From contig JAINUG010000114.1 in the NCBI GenBank assembly GCA_029706075.1, positions 682,001-746,000 of the forward strand: 64,000 bases of DNA. The letters are read 5' to 3'. Shown here piece after piece: positions 45,233-56,100 of this stretch. The translations under genes and the position numbers were made by a program. Source of the DNA: Aldrovandia affinis. Its lineage: Eukaryota > Chordata > Actinopteri > Notacanthiformes > Halosauridae. Each line of letters opens with the position of its first letter. Positions within the stretch are counted from its first letter, which is position 1. The notes under the pieces were generated by a model. It made no database searches and was not told the origin of the DNA. It saw only the letters and a program-made list of their open reading frames with translations.

Positions 45233-47398
45233 ATGTGTGCTTGTGTGATCTGCAATGGAAATTGAAGAAGTCCCAGGGTCTTCTTGCAGAGTGTATAAGG
45301 CTGTGTAGGTCCTCTCTCCTGGTTCAGAGACACTGAAGAAAGGGGTTAAATTTCCAGCTCTGCCATTCTTTAGGCTTCCTCTCTCAGGTTAAATTCTATA
45401 GTTAAAGATCCGCTGTCTCTACTCTTCCTTTACAGAATCACCAATGGAGTCATTTTCCTACAGTTCAACAGGATCTGGCGTATGGCGGAATGCCTATAGA
45501 CCAACAGGATCTGGTGTATGGTAAAATGCCTGACCACAGCCCTGCTAACCCTGAAACCAACATTACTGACTATTGCTTCACTGACAGTAGCAGCATAGAC
45601 ACAGGTGAGTGAACGAATACAGCACAGGGAAAATTCAGACCCAATGCAGTAGGTTTTTAGCTCTGCTGGATCTCGCTCTGCAGCTTGAATTGGAACTTGA
45701 TGTAGACAACATTTAATTTGTATATTTCTGTGTTCTCATCCACTCTTGTGTATTGTTTTTGAATGGGCAGAGATGTCTTACTTGGCTTTGACTGCAGAGA
45801 ACATGAATGATAGCCTCACTTGTCAGGCTCATAACTATGAGCCTGACTACTTTTTTATTCCTATGTGGGATAACTGCCAAACTTCTGCAGATGTGCTTTG
45901 CTAATAAACCGATGGTCAGTTACTACACCTGGCGTATTGTGTAGATGGGACTCCAATTGGAGGCGGCGATTTAAAACTGGAACATTCTCTGGTGGTGTTT
46001 CGTAAAAGATTGCAGAAAGCCTAGGCCAGAAAAGTTAACAAAACTGTCAAAACTGTCAAGAGATTGAGCATCTGGAGTTGAGATGACAGCCACATGAATT
46101 TCCTGTGTTTCTGTTGGTAACACCCCTGCCCCCCTGTCCACAGTGGAGTGTGAGTCAGGGTGTGCCCCCCAACACTGCCCAGCCATGTCCAACATCAGGG
46201 AGGAGCAGCTGAATATCATTGAGGAAAATCAGCATGCCAACGATATGAGCGTCAGTAGGGGGGATGATATCCATACAGTTTTAAAATGTAGTTTCATTTT
46301 GGCAATAGAATGGCTATGCTGTTTCCCAATGAGCAAGTATTGTGCAGCTGTAGTAATTTAATACAGTACTAAACCTTCATTGTTGAATCACTTGGCCTCA
46401 TTTGACAAGGTGGCTGTGTTCTTACTCTATTACTGAAAGCAGGTTTATCAGGCCCCAACAGAACTTTGAAGGGATGGGAGGAGCTATATGTGATGGGAGG
46501 TGGCAGTAGGACGTAGGCAGGGCCAGGGAAAGTCTGGCAATGTGGTATTGAGGTGGTCGGATGGTATGGGCTTGATAGGAGCTATGTTCTCATGATCTGC
46601 AGAAAGTGGACCTTGTTCCTAGAAAATATTTGGAGAAGCCTGGCAGGATGCAGACATTGTCCAAGGAGTCCACTCATCAACAGAACGGAGAAGTCATTAT
46701 CTGGGAGACAGCTGTGCCAAAGGTGACTTCACCCTTCACATGTTTTCAAGCCGTCCACTCGGGGCTGTGCCTCAGACATTTAACTCAGGAGTGAGACGGC
46801 TCCACACGTACATTTGCACATATCCAGTGCGACTTAAACAGCTTATATTTTTTACCTACAATCCATTGGGATGATTGTTGTCAATATGATTGCTGCGTCT
46901 TATTTTGTCAAATGTTATTTACGTTTCTATTAATAATGACTGATTTCATTCATCATATCTCCTTCTGTTTAACAGCATCTGGCTGGGGCATTGAATGGAA
47001 AAGAAGGGCGATATTTGAAGTTTGTGAAGCGGCGCTGTGGTGGAATGGTCTACATCTCCACACATCCTCATACCCAAGACTATATGATCTGTAACATAAT
47101 GGGTGAGTCTCCTCTACTTTGTACTCCCTGACAATGACTGGTCTGAGGAGGGTGAAGTGGTGGGTGGGTACTGCTGTCATTTATTACTTCTAGTGTTTCT
47201 TTAATTTTATTTTTTGTATCAGGCACAAAGAACCAAGTGAACAAAGCACTGGAGTTGATAAGGGCAAAGGTGAAATATCATGACCTGAAAAACATCTACT
47301 CCCCTCCTCTCGTGACATTTGGGCCGCCTCTGAGTGAAGCCCAGACCCCAAAGACAGGTCATCATGGACACATCTTATCATGGGTGAAGCCTGTGTAA
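43619..47398 (+). CDS. Unnamed gene: duplicated Tyr/Pro-rich exons plus an AKAP1-type KH domain (5' end not found)
   Basis: Exons read by phase: 43619-43783, 44826-44978, 45436-45604, [45771-45904 alternative], 46144-46250, 46603-46722, 46976-47102, 47223-47398 (TAA). Joining without the alternative exon gives a continuous frame. The first two exons are diverged duplicates (NWSNVPLPLG..., FIPPEYDSS; SWSCILGSS..., FIPPGYNSW), rich in Tyr, Pro and Phe. The third carries a 12-residue repeat, QQDLAYGGMP / QQDLVYGKMP. The last three give VIIWETAVPK then HLAGALNGKEGRYLKFVKR, MVYISTHPHTQDYMICNIMG and TKNQVNKALELIRAKV. This is the KH domain style of AKAP1, with the GxxG loop kept as GKEG. It ends about 40 codons later, without the Tudor domain that follows KH in AKAP1. 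An RNA-binding role is an inference. A polyA signal is at 47686-47691. The acceptor at 43619 implies at least one more upstream exon. Confidence 0.72.
45167..45230. repeat. (GT)n microsatellite
   Basis: A 64-bp GT run with one AT interruption at about 45191, inside an intron of the KH-domain gene. Confidence 0.95.
45771..45904 (+). CDS. Alternative terminal exon of the KH-domain gene
   Basis: The acceptor gggcag follows a pyrimidine-poor intron, and the exon enters in the same phase as the exon at 46144, so the two are interchangeable after 45604. It encodes EMSYLALTAENMNDSL and EPDYFFIPMWDN and stops at 45902-45904. The stop overlaps an AATAAA (45903-45908). Use of this exon would give a short isoform lacking KH. 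It could also be a relict exon that is skipped. Confidence 0.5.
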
Positions 47399-48580
47399 GT
47401 CAGATGATGAGGTCAGCAGGGAGGAGGACCCCGACGGAGCTGTTCTATGTGATGCCTGAGAGAAAGGAGAGCCTAAAGCAACCAGGGGTTTCAGGAAGCT
47501 CCACAGGGTTGTGATGTGAAAGACATTTTGTTTTACTCTGTCAGGGATAACATTGGTTTGCTGTGTATTTATGTTTAACTGCCCTGTACATACAATTGAC
47601 ATACATAGCATTCCTTTTGTATTGTGATTTAATATGAAATGGAAATTTGAATGAATTACTCTAAGGAGGCTTGACTTGATTAATTAATAAATCAAGAAAC
47701 TGAACTCATTGTTGATGTACTGAATAGAATTTGCCCATCTGAATCCGCTGGTCAATGGAGATACATTTTCTTCATGATTAGTGAAGAACGGTCTTTGTAA
47801 ATCACTGCCATTTGATTTAATTGTGAAATCTATGCTACTGGAAATATTTTCATTGCAACTGTAAACCAAGGCAATATCAAACTCATTGCAGCAGGACTTC
47901 AGTGTACCTTCAAAAAAAGTTTACTTTTCTAGAACATAAAGGAGATGGAATTTACTATATAAGAGTACCATGAACCATGGGAGACAAAAATAAATAAATC
48001 AAAAAGGTCAAACAGGACATATAATTCAAAATACATGTGTCACATATCAGAAATAGAAGCATCCATTTCAAATAAATTATATGTTGTATCAGGACCAATA
48101 TATTACAATCTCAAAACTATTTCCGATGTTAAAAAAAGCAATGTTACTCACATACACAAGGCACATACTCTAATACTATATCAGTCAATACACACTTGCT
48201 AAAATTAGCCAGCCTACCTAATTATGAACATCAAATGGAGTACTCAAAATACCACATTATCTAAATATCTAAATTCAATACTCGTGGTTCTTGCTGGCTC
48301 TGTCATTATTGGCTTCTGTGTACTGTTTTGTGGATCGAAGGTGGAAGAGCCACACGCAGATCTCATGTTTATCTAAAAGCTGAACGGTAAGCGATCAGCC
48401 ACTAAATCTGAAAACAGACTAGGGAGCGGGGAAACAAAAAAAAACCTTGGGACAAAACTGCACGGGAATAAACTCAACAGAAACAGCCCAATAAGGGCGA
48501 ACGCTTCTCACCGAGGTGCGTGGAAAATAAATGGCTATCGAGACTTTAGCTCTGGGGAACAATAGCCCTGACAAACAAAG
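47399..48580. other. 3' UTR and intergenic, nothing recognised
   Basis: No Tudor-domain exon or other coding exon is found downstream of the KH gene stop. AT-rich. Confidence 0.45.
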
Positions 48581-48790
48581 AATAAATCTCAAAAGGGAAC
48601 CACCGAAGTGGTGAGCTTAAAATCCTTCGTGTGGAGATGATTCGTCTCCCTAAAAGGCTACCACAGAGTGGTGATGCTAAACCTTTATTTTAAGATAAAT
48701 AAATTAGAACCTGCTCTCTTTAACTGAGAGAACCACAGGGTGGTAAGCTAAACCTTTTTTAGTGAAAAAGACATGTATGTATAATTCAGT
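48581..48790. repeat. Three spaced ACCAC...GTGGT hairpins
   Basis: Short hairpins recur with a common right flank: aaccaccgaagtggtgagc (48599), taccacagagtggtgatgct (48659) and aaccacagggtggtaagct (48730); the last two are followed by aaacctttt. Other local stems are ggagatgattcgtctcc and ctctctttaactgagag. The class is unknown; it may be part of an LTR or SINE. Confidence 0.6.
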
Positions 48791-49630
48791 ATGCCAGTGT
48801 GTTTGAGGTATTGCTTTCTGGAGGGTGGGGGATGGGAAATGGGAAACACTGAGGTTCAGGGATTTGGGTTGTACACTTTTTTTCTCCTTTTTATATTCTG
48901 TACAGCATGTGTGGGAATTGTCTTTATTAATGAATGTTAATATAATTATAATGCTGTAATAGTGCTCTGCTCATTCGGCTATTCTCTTATGGCTGTGGCT
49001 TTACAGCAAAATAATTATAGAAATCTTTGTTTTTCCATGTTTTTTTCCCCTTTGCTGTTTGTGGAAATGCCCGGAGGGATGTGTTTACTTAAGATTTTTC
49101 TTTTTAATCTTTTAAAAAATCGTGTAACAATTAGTTTGACACAGAAGCGTTTGCATGAGGGAAACAGAGACCTTAAATAAGGGACGGAATTAACACTGAT
49201 AGCTCTCAGCTGAAAGTAATCAGAAAACTCACCGACACAAGACCATGCAAGGTAAAACCGTGACTCTAAAGATGAAAAAAACTGCAAAATTAGAAACATA
49301 GAAACAGAATAACAAATGCTTTAAAATAGTGAGTTTTTTGTTTGTGTGGGCTCAGAATGCTTGCTGTAAGTTGGATTTTCACTTAATGGAATATTTTTTC
49401 TCCTTTCTGGTAATTATAGTTATTGCAAAAATATCACGCTTCTTCTAGTTACTGGAGAAATGTATTATATTCTACAAAGAGTTCAATACTTTCATGGCTG
49501 AACAAAATAAGAGTTATTCAAACAAAAACTGAAAATTTGAGGGTTATTTTATTACATTTTGCAGGAATATAAAACCTTCACCTTTGCACAAATTAACATT
49601 TTATACTTTCTGACTACATAATATGTTGTA
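48791..49630. other. Intergenic, nothing recognised
   Basis: T-rich and A-rich sequence without supported frames or repeats. Confidence 0.4.
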
Positions 49631-50200
49631 CAGTGGAACCTCAGCCCGCGAACGCCCCTACTCACGAACAAATCGGCCCACGAACACACTTTCCGAACAA
49701 ATTTTCACTCGGCCCGCGAACAAGCCCTCGGTGCACAAACGCACAAACACACAAACTCGCGGGCTTCTCGCCGTAGCGCGTCGTGGATAGCGTCAGTTGT
49801 GCTTAGTACTCAGCGTTGTTTACATCGTTCGTCGTTGTGTTCTCCTTTGATACACGTTCTTTTTGTGCTATTTCCATAACATTTGCCCTCATTATGGCTC
49901 CCAAGAAAGTGAAAAGTGCTACTGATAGTGGTGTTAAGAAGCCTAAACGTATTACAGTAGAAACAAAGAAGGAAATAATAGCTAAACGTGTGGTGTTCGT
50001 GTTTCCGATCTCGCCAAGCAGTACGACATGGCTAAATCGATGATCTGTACTATCCTAAAGAACAAAGATGCGCTAAAGGCGGCTGATGTGGGGCTGGAGA
50101 ACGGATTAATTGGATTTACATTAATTTCAATGGGAAAAAAAAATTCGGTTCGCGAACGGAGTCAACGAACGAATTAAGTTTGTGGGCCGAGGTGCCACTG
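49631..50200 (+). mobile_element. pogo/Tigger deletion element, 570 bp
   Basis: The terminal inverted repeats CAGTGGAACCTCAGCCCGCG and (complement) GGGCCGAGGTGCCACTG are flanked by TA on both sides. The inside starts a CENP-B-type HTH transposase at the ATG 49894: MAPKKVKSA, KKPKRITVETKKEIIAK, then a frameshift, then VSDLAKQYDMAKSMICTILK. The DDE core is deleted. Internal GTTCG/CGAAC repeats are typical of this subfamily. Confidence 0.88.
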
Positions 50201-50437
50201 TATTAGCTAGTTATACTACTGCTTCACAGTTAGACCTAAAAATATTCTTGCCTAATATTCCATGGTAGCTAGTTAGCCAATTAGGCCATTGGATTAAAAT
50301 AAACGTAGATTGTTAATTTTACTCATTATCCTCTTATGTAGCCAGAGCCGAGCTCTTAACTATGTACAATTTATCAAATAATGTTACTTAATTCAACATT
50401 AACAATTACAATCAGGCAGCATAAATAAGATTAAATA

Positions 50438-51131
50438 TTAAATGGATAGATTACACAAGGCAAACCATTTTGTTCTCAATCGCCAACAGCATTGTTTATT
50501 TTCCTTCACTGTTGATTTCAGGTACTTTTGAATGTGTTTCAATAAAGAAAACAACCTTTCTCCAGAGAAATTTGCAATCGGTAATGCCAGATACATGCCA
50601 AGGCATATTTCCACATTGGGGTATGCATCTCCAAGGTGTAGCTCTCTGAGCTTCTTATACATACCCATCACTGATTATACATGCCCATCACCCTTTACCA
50701 TTGAGCTGAACTAGCAAAACTTATTCTCAAGATCATGGCGCCCATTGGTTCCCATTCAATGGGCACTTCTCGGGTGCCCATTGAATGAACTTTTGTAAGA
50801 AAATCAAAATTTTCCTCCACTTTTTTGTAGGCGTTGTTGCATCATCACAGTTCCTGTTATAGGCAGTCACAGATTACATAATGCGTGTCAATCAGGAATG
50901 CATCCCGTCCTGAGCGTCCCACATCTCGCTTAACATTATTTTCCTTGCTCGACTTCTTTGGCTGTCTGCCTTGTAGCCCTCAGTTGTTGTAAGAGTTTTG
51001 GCCTCTGCTTCGTAGGCTTCACATTCGATGCCGGGCCAGGGCTCAAGAGGAACTTTTGCAAAGCCACACTGTCGTTTTCTTTCTTCCTCTTCATTTTTTT
51101 TTAAAATTTTTTTTGCTGCACCCGAAAGCAT
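50438..51131 (-). pseudogene. hAT transposase, internally deleted
   Basis: On the minus strand, 51131-50892 is an N-terminus (MLSGAAKKILKKNEEEERKR). 50671-50438 is the hATC dimerisation block (YPNVEICLGMYLALPIANFS, GERLFSLLKHIQKYLKS). The zinc finger and most of the RNase H-like core between them are gone. The ends of the element were not determined. Confidence 0.8.
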
Positions 51132-51589
51132 TGCTAAAAGGACACTGCTAACATAGCAAGCATGATCTGCACTGAACTGGAAATACTTTCCTCACACATT
51201 GCAAGGTGCTTAAGTTGTGTATGACTTTCATAAATAACAAATTGAAATAATGTTTTAGATTGGATTTTTATCCGAAAATATTTTAAAATATTTAGATTTT
51301 AATAAAAATTGTAATCCTTCTGTCTGGGCCCCACTGTACCTAGTTTGCCTATGCTTAGATCCGGCTGTGAGCATAAGTAGACACTGCAGCAAAAGACAGG
51401 TCACTCTACGGTTGAAGTACGCGCCGAACAACGCTGCCTGGCATGGGGACGTGGCGCTTGCCAGCCAATCAGATGATTTTGACCAATCCAGAGCCAATCT
51501 TTGGATTGTATATTACGGATGCGCAAAGCTGTGTCTGTAATTTGATTGGTCAATTCCTTCGTTTTTTTAACTTACCGGAAGCGGAGCAG
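51132..51589. other. Outer hAT sequence and intergenic
   Basis: tgtctgggccccactgtacc near 51320 looks like more of the same hAT. Nothing else was recognised. Confidence 0.35.
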
Positions 51590-51671
51590 TAGAAGGGTTA
51601 CATCCGGTGATGTGTTGTGGGTGTGGCTACAGACCTTTGATAGGGTTTTTTGTGCTGGGTACAAAGACCGG
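51590..51671 (+). promoter_or_regulatory. Candidate calu promoter and 5' untranslated exon
   Basis: An ETS-like cttaccggaagcgg and a catccggt box precede a short GC-rich stretch ending in a strong donor, gaccgg|gtaagt (51671/51672). The calu start exon at 58863 has a splice acceptor in front of its 5' UTR, so an upstream non-coding exon must exist, and this is the best-looking candidate. It would imply a 7.2-kb first intron. The link is inference only. Confidence 0.35.
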
Positions 51672-53117
51672 GTAAGTAACTACATAGCTTATATGCAGCC
51701 AATTATGTTATAACTATTTATCTAAACAGCTACGTATATGTACGTTTATCGCTTTTTTTTTTTTTTTTTTAATCTTTGTTTTATCACATTGCAATTGATC
51801 AATCTAGCTCTATCTGGCTGTAAAGATGGCTATGACCATTGTATAAAACCGCTAGATAACGTTCGTTGCCTTCCGTCTATACTATAGCTATCCAATTCCA
51901 CCAATTGTGTTAACCATTATTTCTAATAGCAACGTCTTAAGTAATTAGCTTTCTAAACAGGTAATATGTGATTACGGTTGTCTTGTAACTTAGCTAGCTA
52001 TCCAGATTCGTTATGAAAACTGTGTAGCTAACCAGACAATGTATGGTAGCTAGCTAGCTAACGTTAGCAATCATACTTCGATTCAGCGTACCCTTTTACT
52101 GTAAGTAATGTCGGATGTAACTGTCTATGCTAACATATGCTAGCTACATATATTGTATTTTGGCTACTTTTTTGCACCAAACTGCACTGCCAGTGTCTCA
52201 GAAGAAAGTCAACTTGGCATGCAGATTAAGACCGACAATGAGGCTTGGTTTCGAATGACCAAGATTCCCGATTCTGGGACAGTAGATGCTTCAGACATTC
52301 ATATTTGTCTGTGTGCCTTCGGTCTGTGTGGGGACAACCGGAATAAACTAGCCTAGTTTCAACGTCAAGTTCATCAACTAAACCACGTATTAGCATCAGC
52401 GTGGTGTAACGTAGTGGATGAAGGTGTAGAGATGGCAGATTTGGTTCCCAAGTGGGGCACTGTTGTTGTGTTTATGATACTGTAATGTAAGTGTGATGGG
52501 ATTTATAACTGTCTTAAACATTTAGCCCCCAAACAACTTCCGACAGCGTATTTTAATCATATAGAAATGTACGGAGCTTTTCAGTGAAAATTTGGCTGCA
52601 GTGTTATTAAAAAGGAAACGGGTTGGAGCCGGGTTGAGCACTTGCACTGATATGGAAGCCGGGTTGAGCACTTGCACTGATATGGAAGCCCTTAGTTAAA
52701 ATAAAATAAAATTGCATGTGTAATCATTGACATTTTGTCTGGTGTTGGTTGTCTCTTAGTGTCGTATAATTATGTGTGTGAGTCCTTTTGTCTGGCTATT
52801 AGCATGGCCTTTGGAATCAAAAGCTTGAAGAACTTCCACTTTCCATCTATTTCTGATTTAGATTATGTTGTTGGATTGAAAATAAACATCTGGTGCTATA
52901 TTTAAATACCCTGAAGCTTATCACATCTGGTTGTCTCATCATGTTATAGTCCTATGAGAGCAGCAGGTAGCGCTGAGTCTTCCTTTACCTCAGCGTACTC
53001 CAGCTCTGGTCTTACAGATTTACCATCCTGTTTGTTTTCTATATCCCTCTAAATGAGTGACATATATTCCCAAACAAGTCAGTGATTCTGTGCCCATAAC
53101 CCACATAACGAGCGAAC
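51672..53117. other. Probable calu intron 1 / intergenic; no exon recognised
   Basis: Contains a poly-T run (51752-51771), a 36831-type SINE scrap (52405-52500) and the 30-bp duplication listed separately. Confidence 0.4.
52627..52690. repeat. Exact 30-bp tandem duplication
   Basis: The unit agccgggttgagcacttgca then ctgatatgga occurs twice back to back (52627-52656 and 52657-52686), with 4 more bases of a third unit. Confidence 0.95.
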
Positions 53118-56100
53118 ATGTTTTATGTGACCCAGCCCTTATTAAAATGTAGCCTGACCTCCATGGTGGTCTTCTCTGGAATTCTGCCAGTACCACGTGC
53201 TAGCAAAGGCAAGCAGAATTTTATATGGAGATTTAACACGTGGCTACAAACCTGGTGCAGGAAAGAGGGGTACAGGTTTATGGGGCACTGGGACTCCTTT
53301 TGGAACAGGGGTGACCTGTACAAGTGGGACGGGTTACACTTGAACCGGAGGGGTACAGATGCATTGGGCCAGCGTATGCTTAGGGTAGCGGAGGAATATT
53401 TAAACTAGGGACTGGGGGGGCAGGGAGGGAAATTAGTAGTAGTAGTATTATTTATTTATTTTTATTTATTTCATTTATATAGCACCTTTCATACCACAGT
53501 AACTCAAAGTGCTTTACATACATAGTCACAGATACATACAAAAGCAAATATATAATGAGTATAAAATACACTACGGATTTAAAAACAAATCCAACACATT
53601 ACAAAACAAAAGAATATTACAAGTATAAATTAGTCGCTAGGATAGGCGAGACAAAATAAATGTGTTTTAAGATCTCGTTTAAAAGTGACCACATTCTCAG
53701 CCATTCTCAAGCTCTCTGGGAGTGTATTCCAGAGCCTGGGGGCATAAAAACTAAAAGCTGCCTCTCCCTGTCTCTTTGTCCTGACTCTTGGAACCACCAG
53801 GAGTTCTCTGTCAGAGGACCTCAGAGATCTACTTGGAAAATATCTCACCAGCATATCCGAGATATATCTAGGCGCACAACCATGCAGTGATTTATAGACT
53901 ATTAAGAGGATTTTATAATCTATTCTGGAGTTGACCGGTAGCCAGTGCAGTGATTTCAAAACTGGTTTGATGTGTGTTCTTCGTCTCGTCTTTGTAAGGA
54001 CTCGTGCTGCAGCATTCTGTATCAGCTGCAGCTTATAAATTGGTTTCTGATTTGATAGACCAGCCAAGATGGTGTTGGAATAGTCTAACCTGCTAGAAAT
54101 TAATGCATGTATCACTCTTTCAGTATCCACCTGCGAGAGGAAGGGTTGCACCTTGGCGATGTTTTTCAGGTGATAAAACGATACTTTTGTTATATTTTTT
54201 ATATGAGTCTCGAAATCCAAGTCAGAGTCTATTATTACACCTACATTTCTGGCCTGGCACTTGGGTTTAAGATCCAGTGTATTTAGGTGTGCAGAGCTTC
54301 TCTCGCTTAGCTTTATCACCTATGATCAAAATTTCAGTTTTGTCCTGGTTTAATTGTAGAAAGTTTTGTGACATCCATACATTTATATCAGCAATGCATT
54401 GTATAAGGCAGTCAGCAGGACTATAATCGTTGGGTGTCATGGAAACATAAAGTTGTGTGTCGTCAGCGTAGCTATGGTAATTAACATTGTGTTGCTTTAT
54501 GACATTGCCAAGGGGCAGCATATATAAACTGAAAAGTAACGGTCCTAAAATCGACCCCTGAGGGACCCCACAGCTCATCCGATGTTTTTTGGAGCTGTGG
54601 TCACCTAGGCTGACAAAATATTCCCGTTCAGTCAGATAGGTCCTGAACCAGTTAAGGACTGGACCTGAGAGGCCAACCCAGTTTTCAAGTCTGTCAATGG
54701 GAATATCATGATCCACGGTATCAAACGCAGCACTTAGATCTAGCAGAGCAAGAATCGAAAGCTTTCCAGAGTCATTGTTCATTCTCAGATCATTCACAAC
54801 TTTGACTAATGCTGTCTCTGTACTATGATGAGAGCGGAATCCAGATTGAAATATATCAAATGTGCAATTTGCCTCTAGAAAAACATTTAGCTGTTTGAGT
54901 ACGGTCTTTTCCAGAATTTTGCTTATGAATGGGAGATTCGAAATTGGTCTATAATTGCTTAAAACTGAAGAGTCTAAATTGCTTTTCTTCAAAAGGGGTC
55001 TCACCAGAGCAATTTTAAGAGGCGATGGGAAAATGCCTGTCTGTAGAGAACAATTTACGATGTTCAAGATGTCCTCCGACATGGATAGGGAGGTACAGAC
55101 TGCCCAGATGGAAGATACCAGGGTGGAGTATAATACATCTGAGGATATAATTAATAAAGATTTTTTAGATCATAATGTGAATAGAGGTGGTCCAGGTATA
55201 AACTCATTCGTTTCTTGTGAGGACATCTGGATTAGATTATTGGGAGATCATGAGAAGGGCCTTAATATAGGAGTATGCTATAGACCTCCAGCTTCAGACA
55301 GTAACATAAATAGTACGCTCTTTGGTAACAAAACAAATCTGTGCTGAAGGAGAGACGATAATAATGGGCGACTTCAATTACCCCTCTATTAATTGGGAGA
55401 TAGTGACAGGTCAGGGCAAATGTGAAGAGGAGTTTTTAGATATGGTCAATGACTGCTTTTTGGTACAGTCTGTTACTCAGCCTACGAGAGGGAGATCAAT
55501 ACTGGATCTGGTTTTGTGTAACAATCCTGATGGAATTTGCAGCACAGAGGTAGGAGAACCAATAGGGGCAAGTGACCACAGTGCAGTTATTTTTGATATT
55601 TTTTGGCAAGTTAAGACAGCCTCCTCTAACTCTCGAATTTTTAATTTTAGACGAGCTGACTTCAATAAAATGAGAGAGAATTTAAGTAATATAGATTGGG
55701 TAGAACTTCTAGATTGCAGAACTGTGAACTGTGTGAAAAATGGACTATAATAATAGACTATATTTAAAAGGGTTATTGTAGATGTACAGTGTAAATCTAA
55801 AATGACCTATTTTTTCCAATAGGATGAAAAAACAGTCTCCGCAGTGGATGACTAAATCTTTACAGGAGATTTTGAGGCAAAAGAAACGACTACAGAGTAT
55901 ATAAAAAGGATAACTCAGAGAGAAACAAGTTAGATTATTGTAATATGCGGGCTAAGGCTAAAAAGGAAATAACTTTGTTGAGAGCTTTACTAGAGAAGAG
56001 GTTATAAATATGCCTAAATGTATAGACAAGGTACAGAATGTGTTGGAGGACTTTGAGATAAGGGACGTAGAAATACTACAAAAACTACAAAAACATAAGA

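Noticed and set aside
47399-48580. Tudor-domain exon that would complete an AKAP1 protein
   Set aside because: I read all frames after the KH exon; none gives the expected Tudor motifs, and a stop and polyA signal follow.
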